Shown here: positions 47,621 through 62,400 of the stretch, in pieces
Layout of the letters: each line of letters opens with the position of its first letter
Position numbering within the stretch: the stretch's first letter is position 1
Source: Centropus unirufus
Lineage: Eukaryota > Chordata > Aves > Cuculiformes > Centropidae
NCBI GenBank assembly: GCA_013397695.1
Contig: VYZI01000054.1
Span: 1,405,209-1,469,208 of the forward strand
Length of the DNA stretch: 64,000 bases
Direction: 5' to 3'
Translations under genes and position numbers: made by a program
The notes under the pieces: model-generated
Databases searched by the model: none
What the model saw: only the letters and a program-made list of their open reading frames with translations
Told to the model about the DNA's origin: nothing

Positions 47621-48804
47621 ATTTTTTTTTCCTCCCCATAAAGAGTCAAGGGGCAAACTAGTACAGACCATTTTGTACTGCTTTAGACCTCTTCAGAGAA
47701 TGTGTCCACGCCAGAACCACTAACTCAGACTCTCTATGTATTACTGCCTATTTTTCCCCAGTAAATAGAAAGCAATTCATACAACTTATACAAGATAGCT
47801 AGCTTGTGAATATTTATTTGAAAAAGTGCCTGCTTTACTCTACTGACCTTAAAGGGAGCACTGAATGACCAGCCCAGATGAGGACACCTGCAGAGTTGGT
47901 ACTAATATTTAGAGAGGAGACGTTGTTTAAGATTTATATGTCTCAATCAATACTGCATTAGAAACATGGATAATCAAACAGCATAGCCTAACAGATGCCA
48001 AATCTACATAGATCCTTTCCACTGGAGGCATCTGCCACTTATTTAGTGAGTATCCACTAGTCAGGTAGTAAAGAGAGGATGTTAGAAAAATGCAATCTTA
48101 AGAAAACAAGTAAAACGAGACACACATAAAACATTTAGAAAATTCCAAGTATTTAAAGTGCGTAAATTTGCAGATAGACTTTACACAATGCTGTTCTCAT
48201 TTAAAGGAAGCTAACAGTAAAATGGAGAGGTTGTGCCTGCAGAGCTAAGACTGTCTCCCAGTTAGGTCAAGAAAATATTTACAAGGGTAATTTTATCCCA
48301 TTTCATCACAACAGTGCAAGTAAAACTTATCTCTGGAAAGGCAAGGGAAAACTGGTTACTGTATAGCACTTTTCTTCAACGTGAAATGCACAAAGAGAAC
48401 AGATTAGGAATTCTACCAAGGATATCCTTATTTAGCCAATAAAGTTTTGCTTGTGACTATGAATATTATAATCTCTTGAGCCAATAATCACTTCTCCATG
48501 TTTGCTTGTCCCTTACTGGGAATAAAAATATCCCAACCCACCAATCTTATTTTAGCCGTTTTTCACTATTGCAATATTGGAATATTATCGCTAATGAAAA
48601 TAAAATCGAAGGTCTAAAATTATTACCACAGTGTGCATTCAGGGTCTCCTAAAGAAGACCTAGATCTTGTTAGTCTAGTAAATATTATTCATTCCTCTTG
48701 GAGTAGAATCCTGTAAAATTTTTATGTCCTCAGAAATGTCAACTCAGGTTCAGTTCTGACACCAATGAAGCCCAAGCTACCTTTTCACATTGCATTCAAA
48801 ATGC

Positions 48805-48821
48805 AAAAAAAAAAAAAAAAA
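48805..48821 (+). repeat. A17 homopolymer
   Basis: Seventeen A on the plus strand. There is no AATAAA at polyadenylation distance upstream, so a retroposed tail is not supported. Confidence 0.9.
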
Positions 48822-51800
48822 GTTTTCAGGACAATACAGAAGATTTAGATACAGTTTAAAATGGAAGATGATGAAGTCAACTGCATTTATATTCAAGGCT
48901 GATGTAAACTACAGCACGTAACATACTCACTCGCTACACACAAACCTGTCTAGACATTAGCTAGACTATCCTGGCCATACTTTGTTCCAGGGGCCAATTA
49001 TAACCAGCAAGATTATACCAAAAGGTCCTTAACTATTGAATCAGTTTGTATAAGTGGAAACACAAAATTAAAGAAATTCTTAGATTTACATTTAGAATAA
49101 GAGTGCCAGTTTAACAATCCTTGCTGCATTTTATTTCAGCTACACAGAGAAGTAAATTGGAACACGCAGCTATTAGAACATGCTTATCTAACAGGTTTGA
49201 GCCCTCTTCTTGGAGAATCAGTTTAATTAAGTGTGGGGGATTTTTTAAATCTCATTCCATAACACTTTGTTTTTTATAAAGAGGAAAAAAAACAACGTGC
49301 AAAACAAGTATCCCACATTCTGAAAGCTCTCTTTGGAACATATGGTCTTATCCTTCAGAAATTATGAGTTCTCTTGACACAGGCTGTGACAATCAAGTTG
49401 CATATGAAGTACTGCTATATTATAATTACTCAGTTATGCCAGGCTTTTCAACAAAACTTTCCCAGAAGTTCCTGTCACTCAATTTCAAATGTGCATTCAG
49501 AGATTTGAAGCTTTAATGAGCCTTGATCGAGTTAAGTAAAGGCCCCACCCAGACTGTGGAGGCAATCTCTGCTTGCTGAGCTGAGCGCCTTGGCAATAGT
49601 TAGCCCCAGGCAATGAATACCAAGTCTCATGCAACTTCCAGAGAATTCAGAAAGCTTCAACCTAGAAACAAAATCTTCCATGAAAATGGCATCAACACAC
49701 TCCCATCTCCTGGGAACAGATGGATCCATCACATAAAGCTTTGCGAAATGAGAAACAAGCCAGGCTGGAAGTGTGGTACTGTATTACAAACTCTGCCTGC
49801 ATTTCCTCAACACCTTCCTATAAAAAGACTCATTATTGACATTATGTTAATACATTTCATGGTGGTCACCTAATAGTCTCTTAACTTAATAATGGAGAGA
49901 ATTTGGCTGGTGTATTAACTGGTGCCCATGCGAGATGCATTTTAAACGTAAATCTGAATTTATTCTGGATGTAATTTGCATCTCTTCCAGATCAATTCCG
50001 TGCAACTGCAAACCTCATATTTTAAAGACCTGTGTCCAGTCACTTTTCAGTGAAGTGCCCAGTTTCTGATTTTGTCAGCTCTTTGTCATTCTCTTTCTAA
50101 AATCCAAAGCTCCTTCTCCTAAGGATGCACAGAAAGAAAATAATTTACAGTGGTAAACTCTGACACCTCAGTTCATCAGAGCAAACAGAGCTACATAAAG
50201 CCTGTACATTACCCTAATGAAATGTAAATACAGTTTAGGGCTGGGCATATTTGGAATATGCCTCTGTTCATAGGCTGTGTACTGGTCCATGAACTGTAGT
50301 TGCAGAACGTGGCAAACATTTCAGCCACCCACCGGACATTGTTGCAGCAGGTTGGATATGCAGAAGGGAGCCCTTCATGGCTCAGCAACCTCCAAACCTC
50401 CAGCTCCAGAAGATGCAAGTAGATCGTCTGAATACACCAAACAGATTAGCACAGAAATATTTCCAGCCTGTGGCCAGATATTCATTCTGGGGACCTGCCA
50501 GACTTTACACTCAGCCAATCCATTTTTAAAGACAGCATCTTATTAGCGCCTTACAGTTCTTGAATTTGCTGAGTCTTTCTAATGAGACAGCAATCTGTCC
50601 AAGAGTATTGAGAGAAGTAAATGATAGACCTTTACTTTCTGATTTGATTACACAGGTATATTCAAAGTTTTGGGGGATGACAGCAGATGAGGAACATGGG
50701 AAACTGAGATGGAACAGTTGTAAGCTACAATACATACAGGAACAATCTTGCAAATATTGGATTTTTGGCTTTGCAGAGAATGATGATCTTTTCTTCTGCC
50801 TCCCCTAATAACTAATAGCCACAATATGCTCACTTTCCCCTTTGAATGAAATCCAGTATAACCTTTAGCCCTACATTATAGAACTTCTTATATACACATT
50901 CAATTTAAACAAACTCAAAACTTCTGCATCAACTCTTTGTCTCTCATCTACATTTTACTGACCTCTAATTAAACCAATTCAGCAAGCTGCAATTTTTAAA
51001 TGCATTTTTCTAGTTCTGCTTCCCAACATGTAAGTGATATCAATATATGATAATTGCTTACTCCCAGGAAGACAAAGAAATATATTTCACAAGCCAAAAA
51101 GTATTCATTAAAATCTAATGCTCAGAGTCACAAAACACATTCTCACTTTACCATAGTCTTCAATTCATCTACCTAACTTTTGTGGTTTGCCAAATAGTAC
51201 CACATGGTGGGATATATACATCACTGCAGTTACCCACCTACTGGCGTTATTTCAAGAAAATAAGAATTGTAATCCAAGTCCCTCTGAAATGGTGACAAAG
51301 ACAACAGTGAAACTCTTCTCCCTTAACTTCACCTGTCTCCAACATGGACTTCTTCATAGGAACCCTGTTGCGTAGGTGCCCTTCAAGTCAGCCGTGAAAA
51401 CAGACGGGAATGATTCATCTCACTCCAATATGGATCTGTAAAGGGCTGTGGGATGAATCCCTTCACCTGAGAAGGTGGAGAACTGTTTTAAAGCCAACTG
51501 GAATAGCACAAACACCATCAATGAGTCACACGAGTGGGGAACCACATGGAAACTCAACGCATTTCCAACGGAAGTGATGTAGTTTGGATTTTCACTATCC
51601 AACTGAAAAGTTTAGATTTATGTTTAAATTTTTTATTGCATGCATTTCCTGCCTTTGTCTTTTTTTTTCCTGTGAACACTGCCCATAGAAAATCACCGTC
51701 AGAAACCTCCATTCATCGATGAGCTGCCAAGCAAAAAAACCCCAATTTAAATGGCAACATTTTAATGAAAGACACAACAGAAAGGATATGCTGAAACTGA

Positions 51801-54800
51801 GAAGTTTCTACCAGAAGAACATGGGTAGGATCTTAGCTTTCACCCCTCAGGTATGATTTGTGTTGATATGGCTCTAGCAGCTTCACAAGCTGAGTCTCAC
51901 CTGCATGGGTTGTGCACTTCGGTCATATCCAAGAGGCACAGCAGTTAAAGCACCACAGCCTGCCTGAGTTGTGGCTGCTTGGAAGAACGGTTGGGAGCCC
52001 AACAAGAGCATCCCAATCCCTGATGTATAACATGCAGCTGGGTTCCTTTGATATGTGGACGTAATGGTCTGTGAAAAAAGACCATAAAAATAATATTTTC
52101 AGTATAGAACTATGCCTTTTCTGAATTCAAGCACTTTCCCAGCCTAACTGAGTAAACTCCTGTCAGATGATTACTATCATGTGGCTTCCCTCCTTTTTTC
52201 TCATGGTCATGGGAGCACAAGTCACAGGTTATAGTATTAATCCGTGCAACCTCTGCCCAAACCTATGAGATTTACAGACGCTCTAGAAGAAAGAAACCAT
52301 TCCAAAGCAGAGAAATCTCTCTGTGCCACATCCGTTTGATGTCCTCTGTCAATCCAATCACATCTAGATGATACCATATTGCATGCAGTCACAAAAGCAC
52401 ATTCTTTAAAAATTAGTCTTGTTACAAACTTGTAAACATAGTTAAGCAGCAATAATACCCTCCCTTCATGATCACTTATAGCACATCTGCTGTCACTGTT
52501 GCAGACCATCTGTATAGAGGAAGGTAACAGCAAATACCTCCAAAATCCCTCTGCTTAATGAGTGGGTAAGATGTGACAATCAAAACCAGAGCTGTGGCAA
52601 GAGATGTTTATGCTTCTGTGTTCCAACACTTCTAGCCCTGAGGACTATTTTCAGGCTTCTGTTGATGAACTGGACCTGTGCTGGTTGAAGTTGAACCACT
52701 GAAGTCAATGTTGCTGAGAACTGCCCTGCCACTTATGAAAGCTTTTGGATAAGTATAGCACAATCACTTTCTCTTTATTCTTTAATTAGAATGATTTTAC
52801 TTTTAAATACAAAGATCTATCATTTCCTTCATTGGATGATCATTTTCTAAAGATCTAAATTCATTGCTTGCAATATTACCGAGCTTTCCTGAGCATGGAA
52901 ACAAAGTTCACCCTCTGGATTTTGATGCAGGGCAAGACATTCTGATGGCTTTGTGGAGAATTCAGCGCAGATGAGCTCGAGAAAAGGAAAGGGCTGGGAT
53001 GTGTAGAAAAGTGCTTGTTGTATGGGCAGCAGGAGGCAGTTCCATGTGTAGGAGGTGAGAGAAGGCAGCACGCTGGGAGTGGGAGAAGGCTACAAAGAAA
53101 GTCAGCTCTGAGAGAGGAGAGTGAAGAACATAAGGAATATCACAGTGTGTGGGATGAGATGAGAAGAGAGATGTAGGCTTTTAGAGAACTTTAAAACAAT
53201 TATAGGTTTTTACCATGGGAGGTTCTGTTTGACTAGATCAGAGCACTTGCTTCCTTGTTACGTGCCTGGAATTAAAGTTTTCTTTGAGAGAGCTTGCTAA
53301 CATGATCTCATACTTTCAATTAACATTTTATTTAAATGCTTTAAGATAGTTTCTATATATTAAATCTTTACTGATGAAATCTTGAATATAATTTGCATAT
53401 CTAAGTCATATTTGCATTCAATAACAAGGCAACTTACCAGTATGGAGCGTACCATCAACAGCCCCCTTCACTAGCATGTTACTGAATTACCCTAGCTACA
53501 GCATTCAAATCAAATTAAAAAGGCTACAGATTTAGCTGAAAGAAAGGAGACAGTGATATGATCAGGTATCTGTTCCAAATTTAACCTGATGCATTGCAGT
53601 GTATCATTTTAACATGTGTACATCGTTCAACTATCTCTTGTATCTGTATTTAAAAGTTTTACCAGAGGCGCAAGCCTATCTTTAAATTTAATATTTTTTC
53701 CTGTTAAAAAAGGAGAGACCTACCTACTCTTCCTACAAACAAAGCACAAAGTGTCAGTACCTTTCCACAACACATCTGCATGCTTCCCTAGGGGACTTCC
53801 CATCATAAAATCATATCTCAGTTATCGAGTCTCAGCACCATAAAACCCATACAGGATAACTGATAAAAGCCCGTTTTTGTTAAATCAGGAAATACCAGTA
53901 AGAAAGACTGGTGGCTGGAGCAGATTTTATTTGAAAAGCATCCTTTGAGAATTTCTGCATGTCAAAACATGGTGATAGAAGCAAAAGAAGACTGATACAT
54001 CACTTGCTTGAGAGTAGTGGCCCATTGGTCCATTGGACTGTTGTGCAAGCACTACTGGATGCAGTAAGATCATGTGCAACTGCCTCAAGTTAATCTGAGA
54101 GTTGATGCTTCACCATGAGATTTATAGGAAACATAAATTTTATGAGCCTCTGGAATGTCAGAAGAGACCAGCTTTGATGCATGCAGAATATGAGGAAACA
54201 GGAGAAAAAATGGAATTTGAGCCTTTTCCTTATTTATTGGTAGTCCTTATTTCCTTATTTATTGTTGGAGTTTTTTTGAACTCTAGCCACAATTCTTTAA
54301 AGCTGTGCTTGGTCTCTCTGGTTTAGATCTAAGTTGAATTTTGCATTTATGAAAAGAAACATATCTTTGGTTTTGGCTCATCCAAAGAAAGCATCACACT
54401 TGAAAGTCAAAAGAAAACTGGACATATGTATCTCTTGAAAAAGTAGAATATCAAGAATTATAAGAGCCCTAAGAAACATGGAGAACAAGGATATAAACTC
54501 TCTACTTATTTCTGTGAAAAGAGGTTTCGTCAGAAGCTGATAATATTTTCCTGCACATGTTTCTTTCCATAGCTGCCTGTTTTCAGCTTTGCCACCCTGC
54601 CTTTAAAAGCATCTGCTAGGCAGTGCCAGATGAACCAGTGGCTTCCTCCTGAAAAACTCTTATGCTCCTGTAAAGAAAAACAGCTCCTGCCATGTTTTCT
54701 ATTATTCAGCACCCACTACCATTCCACAAATTAATAAAATATCACCTACTTATGATCAAAATTTGAAAACTTGCCTGCCAGATTTTCAGCACCTGCCTGC

Positions 54801-56439
54801 ACTCTGAAATTTTTCAAATGGATAAATACCTCAAAATGTCTGTCCCATATACTGTGAGACAAATTCATGATAGAAATTTATTTCCCATTTATGTCACATT
54901 ACCTGATGGAACTGCTGAAGAAAATCAGTCATTCACAACATAAAATGGAAGACAGAAGAAATGAGGTAGAGGCTCATACCACCTTGCTCTATACTATACA
55001 GCACTACAAGAGAGCACAATTGACAAAGTGTCTCTCAGTCCTTAAAGCAACTTTTATTTATTTTTTATTCACCTTGGTTATTTGCCACTCATCAGACCCA
55101 AAGTTTTTACATAAAAACTTCAAGCAATCATTTTAAAACCCTTACATTAACTCTAAGAGGTCTGGAGACTGGAGAATTTCTGGGATTGGGGCATGAGTTC
55201 ATGCACAGGTCAGTCAAATCAATATCCCCTGTAAACCACACCACTCTCTTTCACCTTGCAAGTTTTGAAATAGAAGATACAAGTTGCTGCTTTAACTGAA
55301 TGTTTTTCTTAGATGGTTTCTTTTCCCATTTCCTCACATGCAGTATTATCCTGAGGGATACTGTGGGATTTTTTTCCAGCTCCAGCTACTGTGTTATTTC
55401 CACAGGCATTGTCCATAGCAGAGAGGAAAAACATCACCACTGCATCATTTCTATAAGAGAAAGCTAGCATGAAAAGCCAATTAAAAGTTTCTGCTGCTGT
55501 ATGCTCATAGTGGATTGAATACTTTCTTTGGAAGTAGGAGGCAGCTGACAAACACACAGCTCTGGACACAATTGTGCAGCTTCTCTGAAGAATAGGTCAT
55601 GGGGAGGGGGCAGGTGAGGGAATCAATAAATAAAGTGCCTTCACCATTAATCATTTTTTGAATTTTTAAATCAGCCGGAACATTTACAAGTTGGATGTCA
55701 CGTTTCTGTTGTTGCCACCTTCTTCCCAGTCTCCCCAGCACTCAGCACGCAGCCTGTGCTTTGGTTGCACGAGTTTCTGCTGATGCCAGGGTCGGCTGCT
55801 GCGCTGAGCCTGTAGCTCCTCTGGGGTCAGGGGTGCAATATCTATTCTCTTATTAGAGAAATTACTCATTGCAATTTCACAGTTCAGCAAAACAGACTTA
55901 TTGCTTGCATGCCCTGTGTGTGCATGCTTTAACAGGCCCTTCAAGTTTTCCTGCTGCTGTCTCTTCATCCATCTTTCCCAGCTTTAGAAATGCGAGTTAG
56001 CATGGTTTCCTTTTCCACCTTTAGTAAGGAATACTCGCTTGCATATGAGAAGGTTTACAAAGACCTGGACTTCCCATTTCTGCTATAAATTCAGAAACAA
56101 AAAAGTGAGCCCTGCGCTTTAGATAAAAACTGAAGAAAGTAACAGGTGGCTTTTTTGTAACATGATTGCTTTTATTATTACATTCTGAATATTCAGTGTT
56201 AGTAGCAACTATCTCTTCTGCTGAATGCCTTTCCATGTTCGATTGGTTTATCGAAGTTATCTCTGTTTATTTTTGCAGGGGCAGGACCAGGGAAAAGCAG
56301 TGCTATTTCTGCTATATTTTATTTTATTTACTCTCAATGAAAATGAGAAGGTCTTTTTTACAGCTGCACAGCCTGTAATGTCAGCTCCAAGCAATCAGCT
56401 ATAAAAAAACCTCACAGTCACTTTGCAGGTTTAAAATAC

Positions 56440-56477
56440 AAAAAAAAAAAAAAAAAGGAAGAAAGAGAAAGAAGAAA
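56440..56477 (+). repeat. A17 tract followed by a purine run
   Basis: A17 at 56440-56456 continues into a GGAAGAAAGAGAAAGAAGAAA purine stretch up to about 56477. Low complexity; no polyadenylation hexamer lies just upstream. Confidence 0.85.
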
Positions 56478-59461
56478 TCAATTCATGTTGTCACAGTCTA
56501 TCTGCAGTCATATTGTCCCCAGCCATTGATACAGAATGAGAACATCTGGGGATTCAATTACTCATGACATGAATAATAATATTTCATTTTGGTTAAAAAA
56601 AAGCAACTTTATAGTTACAGGAACTTCTGCTTACTTCACCATGCGATCCTAGAATGAAAGCTACCAGCAACTGAGACATGGCAAACCACAGTCCCTTTGG
56701 CATCTATGAGCTCATTGGTGGTAGTGCACACGTATCCCCTAATAGAAAATCTTAAAAAAGAAAATAATTTTTGAACTTCAGTTAGAAGATGGGCTCCTAG
56801 CCTCCAAGTCCTAGCAGATTTCCTAAATGTCACAGCCACCTTTTCAAACTAGAATTAATAGCCTAGTTCAGAAAAATGCACTTGCCTTTTGAACCAAAGT
56901 CAGAGGCACCTGCACTTATCCAGTACCTCTGATTAACTCAAACCAGATATCAAAGTAGGTCATATATCTAATTAGGAGTCATTTAGGCCCTTATTTCAGG
57001 CTTCTACCTTTTGATTCTCAGTTCATGTTTCAAGAGGATTCTACCAAAACCAAGTTTCTACGAGAACATTCTTCTTTCTTAATCAAGTAGAACTGTCTAA
57101 AGCCTTAGTGACAAAGCCAGGATCAAATTAGATGATATTCATTTTGGAGCAATGAGTAAGCAGCAATACTCATGCCAAAACTGCACTGGCTTGTGTAATC
57201 ACTTTGATATCAGCAGGGCCATTCCCCAAAACTAAGCACGTGAACCATTGTGAGACGAGTATCTGAAAGTTAGAAGCAAAATAATCAGAAAGGGATGAAA
57301 AGTCAGTTCTCTATTTTGTTTGTGTTAATTGAAGCCTTGGGATCTCGTTTTCCCTTGTTCTTTTCTCCACGGCATTCGTTAGAGCTAGATTAGGGCAAAC
57401 AGACATGATTTGCATCCACTCTACAATATCATGGGTTTGCTCAAGCTTAAATTTTCCCTGCAGAAAACAGTGTGAAAACTAAAAATTCCAAGGGTCTGGA
57501 TGAAAAATATTTTCCATTACAGCCCAGCTAAGAGAAGCGCCGTGCTGGCACTTTGCTGTTGTAGAAGTGCTGTGTAGGGCACAACTTCCAAAATGCACTG
57601 GAAGAATGTACATAGAAAGTGGGGTAGGTCCTCAGTGGCTCCAAACTTGCAAAACGTCATTGCTAGTAAGAAAGTTACACCTCTGCTATGGGACACTGCT
57701 CTGAACACATGAATTTGGGCCGCACAATTGTCTTCTGCTGACCACAGAAAAATTTTAGGGGCTTCCTTCATCTAATGGCAAAGCACAGACAGGAAAATCT
57801 GCATTGTTTCACAGGCAGAATCTCAAGTCAGCACCCTCACAAAATGAAAAAGTCACCAATTACTGCATGCAGGTCTTGTGTCAGGATTTATGTAATGTAT
57901 CTAGTCCCACTGTGATCATTGCCTTTTTAAAATGTGCAACATTTATGGACTCCAGTAAAAATGTTTTTAATATAATGTAGATGTGGTGTAAACTGTTAAC
58001 CTTGAACACTGGGGAGTGTTAGGTTCTTGGGGCTTTTATAAACCCCTTTAAATTATTAGAATTGTCTAAGATTTGCTTGTAATTCATAGCAAATCTTTCA
58101 GAATCATTCAAACAGTTGCAATTTTTGTAAACGCTACAATAGCTGTTATTTCATAAATAAAAGCAATGCTCATAAGGCAAAGAACATTGAAGAAAGCACT
58201 AATCCAGAGCCTGTGGTGTCCTCAGGTTCTTGGTGTGGGTTTTGTGACACGGTCTCATCCATGTTTCTTACTACTGCTTTTCTGGAACCAATGGTAGAGA
58301 TGGTACACAAAAAATCCTGCATACCATCAGTCAATTTCTATTTATAAAACACATGATATAGTACTCTTTATAACATAACAATATATATCTCATAATATGT
58401 GATAAGTATCATGCCTATGCTGCAGCACAGGTCTTAACAGAAAGCTTCTCAACTCTGCAACATTAACAAAGCTCTCCTTGACTCAAGTTGCTGGTCTGCT
58501 TCTCCAGAAGCTGTGTATATACCTTTTCCCCTCTCCCAAATGCATATTTACATTTGAAGTTATTCCCACAACTTTCATCCTTTGCACTGACTTTCTAAAT
58601 AATTTTGTTTTGATGATCTTAAGTGCTAAAACAACACTTAAGGGTACACACAAATGACTAACTCGGAGCACGAGCGTTTAAACCGAGCTGGAAAATAAAT
58701 CAGGGAGGGAGAAAAGGCTTTGCACTTTAACTTAATTTCTTTTGCTGTTTATTACATTGGAATGGCCTCTCAAAATCCACGTGAAATGGTCCCTTTCTCT
58801 GTCTTCATTCAAACTGCTGTCCAAAGGCCTATTTTTTTGAGCAAACCCAAGAAATACCATTCCTTTGTCAGTCAAAAGTTCTTCACTGACCAATGCAAAT
58901 TTAACTTGAACTAGTAAGACATTGCAGTGCTATTAAGTGGAACGGATAATGAACCTAAATAACTGCTCAATCTTATTAGTGCAGCCCTCATATATCTTCT
59001 GTTTTTCTTCAAGCACCGCTGCTTAGCATTCATACTGCCTGATTTGAAACTAAAATTAGATTATAGGAATGCGTGCTTTTTACAAGAGGTCTTTTATTTG
59101 TTCCATAAAGTATTTAGCACTCTTTAGGCACTGTATAAATAAAAATAATCACGATCTTGGAATTCACCTTCAGGAATGGAAATTAAGAGATCCGAGTCCC
59201 TTCATTTCTGCTGCACTTTATCCTCATCAGGCATATTTGGATGGCAATGCTTTGTAAGATGAGTTTAAAAGATGCCTGGAAATCTGGTAAAGGTGAATAC
59301 CAGGAAAAAAAAATAAAAATGAAGGGAATATGTCTCTAGTTTTAGAGTTTCACAGTAGGGAATAAAAATAAAAGCCCTACTGGACCTTTAAGATACAACT
59401 TTGCTGTCAAATTCATTAGTGTTTGTGAGAGATGCTAACAATAGCTTGTGAAAAATGGCTG

Positions 59462-59490
59462 TGGGTTCAAAACCCAGGTCACTAAGTAAA
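59462..59490 (+). mobile_element. Doubtful MIR-like fragment
   Basis: GTGGGTTCAAAACCCAGGTC followed by ACTAAG resembles the B-box part of MIR (GGGTTCAAATCCCAGCTCTG). Only about 28 bp match and nothing adjoining supports it; it could be chance. Confidence 0.25.
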
Positions 59491-62400
59491 ATAACTCACA
59501 TTCATTTTAAAATGCAAGGGCTACAAATAATTAGGATTTGCTTTAAGACTGCGAACTGTGATTTCTGAGGACTCTGCACTGTGAAAAGAGTTACTGCCTT
59601 CTGGGTCAGAGCTGTATCAAGTCCAACAATCATTTTTGTCTGACTTTCCCCCCTCCTTCCCAGAGTCTATATTTAGGACTTAAGTACCAAATATTGAAGC
59701 TTTTTTTGAGGTTAAGCATGCCAATGTCCTCAAAACTCCAGTAGGCATAAGCTTATGTCACTTGGCAATTTAACACTTGTAAAACTCAGGCTGCTAGGAC
59801 TCACCTTAAATTAAAGCTATCATCAGGTGAAACATCTAGTCTACACTGTTCCCCTCGGCTCTACTTGCAGGCAGTGGAAAGAAAAACAATTCCCCAAGGT
59901 TATTCACCCTGTCCTGAGATAAGGCATCTATTTCCCTTCGTTTCTCCCCTGGTTCTTTAGACTGAAGACTTTTGTGATAGCTAAATTTAGGCAACGTGAA
60001 TCCGGCCATTGGTATCTTAGCAATTGTTGAACACAAGTCATCAGTAAGCACATATGGATAATCACCTCTATGCTACTACAGCTCCTCTTAAGCTTTTAAA
60101 AATATCTCTTCAGAAAGGGATCAGATTGCACATAAATGCATTTTAAGATTAATATTAGCTGTAAAAGGCATTTTTAAAATGGATTTAAAACAACAACAAA
60201 AAACCCAACAGCTAATAGAAGAGGAATAACTCCACGTCACAATGATATTGAAGTTTTACTTAGAAAAAATAAAAATCAGTACAGTAAAGAGACAACTTGT
60301 GTATTATTTCCTCAACCTCCCCCCCGACACACAATAACATCAATCTCATTACTATCCCAAATAATTACTGTAATTTACATTACAGCACTTCAGAAAGACC
60401 AAATAACATCATAAGGCATTCCTACACAGGACATAAAGTGGATAATAGGCAGTCCTGCTTGCAGTACAGAAAACCAGCTCAAAGGTTAGATGGGAGAAAA
60501 TATTATTTAGAAGTAAGCAGCTTAGGCATAAAGGTCAAATGTAAGAATTTATTTATTTTTTTTAAGGACATTATAAGCTAAATTCCAGTTTCAACTTAAA
60601 ATAATGATTTTCTTCAGAAAATAGCAGGCATCCAAATTATGGAAAATGTGCTCTTTAACACATTTGACTTGAGAACATTTAAATACCGAGGGCTGGAATC
60701 TGTTTCTTTTCTCTTTAATGATGTGGTTTCAGAAAAGACATATGATGATGTAATTTTCAAAAACTAACTGGATAGATGCATATAGTTGCCCATTCAAGAG
60801 ATATAATGTTATCAGCTACTACTGCCGGCCATCTGGAATGAACAACATTTTCTTGACCTATTATTTATATACCCCTAAATGTAAGTGCATTTTAAGAAGA
60901 GATTTGGAGGTGGAAAGCAGAACTTCTCCATCAGAAGAGAGGGTCACAAGTGGACTATGTCAAATCACTTATTTATTTAAGGGAAATTTAAACTTCAGTA
61001 AATATTATATCAAGGTAGGAAAAGATCATTGTAGACTGACAGAGGTGCATATATATTGTATGTGGATGGGTGTTGAAGCCTGATGTGATTGATAAAAGCA
61101 GCATTGCTGACATGAGGGGACATCTACAGTATATTAAACATGCAGGCGAATGGTATAACTTGATCTTCGCAGAGTGAGAGAAATTGCTTGTCAGAAGACC
61201 TCAACTGGGAGGCAACCAGAAGAGCAAACACTGAAGTGAACCCCAGCTCCCAGAATACATGCAAAACCAGTGCACACAGCAAATGAGATGCCAAGTAGGT
61301 CCTTAGTTCGTGCCCCTAGTACTGTCAGGAAAAAATCCTTTTCATTTTATAGTAATTAAAATGCTCATAGATGTTTTATGAACTCACTCCACAGAGCCAC
61401 AAAGATTTTATAATTCATCCAAGCACTTACAAGTAGTTACTTGGGTTAGACTGTCAAGACAGAAATGATTCAAAACCTTGTGTACTTTGCTCTTTGGAAG
61501 ACATATCATTCCCTAACACAATGGTATTAGAAAGACTGCTGACAGTTAGTGATCAAGAGATTTCATTTTGCTTGTCATATGGTGGGTTGTCAATTCTTCT
61601 TTTCCTTTTAGATAAAAGCTTAGTTGCATTAGATTTAAATAATGGTGAAGTTGCAGGTTAACATTTTTCAAAAGTACCAAAATGACTTCAGTACTTAAAT
61701 TCTATTTTCAAAATTATGTAGACACATAAGAACAGAAGTCTCTGCAGTGAATGGAACTTATGCACTATTAAAGAAATTTATGGAAAGGTAGAGAATAAAA
61801 CACTGACTCAAGAGGGCTTAAAATTTCTACCTTACTCTAGGCCCCTGTTTTAAAATGTATAGAGTTTGCAAATTATTACAGCTATAAGACTAGTTTAAGA
61901 ATTAAATTTCCATTTTGAACATGCTTGATTGTTTTCACATCTGTGTATCCATGCCAGTATGTTTTATTGAGGATTTCCTCCCACCCTTCTAAAAAAATTC
62001 CAGAATGACAATTTTAGGAAGACCTTTATCTTAAAATACAAGTTCTCCTGAGTTATTCTCAAGATTTAAGCAGGGGCTGCAAAGATGCTTCTACATTTTT
62101 TTCTTATGAAAAACATCTATGCAAATTATTTTCTTTAATTTCTTTAGCAGTAAATAAGAACAGCTTAGAGGAGGAAGTGACCATTTAAACTTCAGCACCT
62201 CCCCCGAGTGAAATGTAAAATTAAGCCACTACATAGAAGTGGAAAAGTAGCTTAAATTTCATTTCAGTTATCATTACTAACCTAGTATTAAGGGGATAAA
62301 TAATCCATGTGGTTAGTCTATATTTAAAATATTTGTTCTTCTTTAAATATAAAGTAACTTTCACAGAAACAAACAGAAGTGGCTAGAGACTGAAATCATT

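Noticed and set aside
55684..55968. 94-codon minus-strand frame in slightly GC-richer DNA
   Set aside because: It looks more protein-like than most but matches no family I know, and no flanking splice pair stands out.
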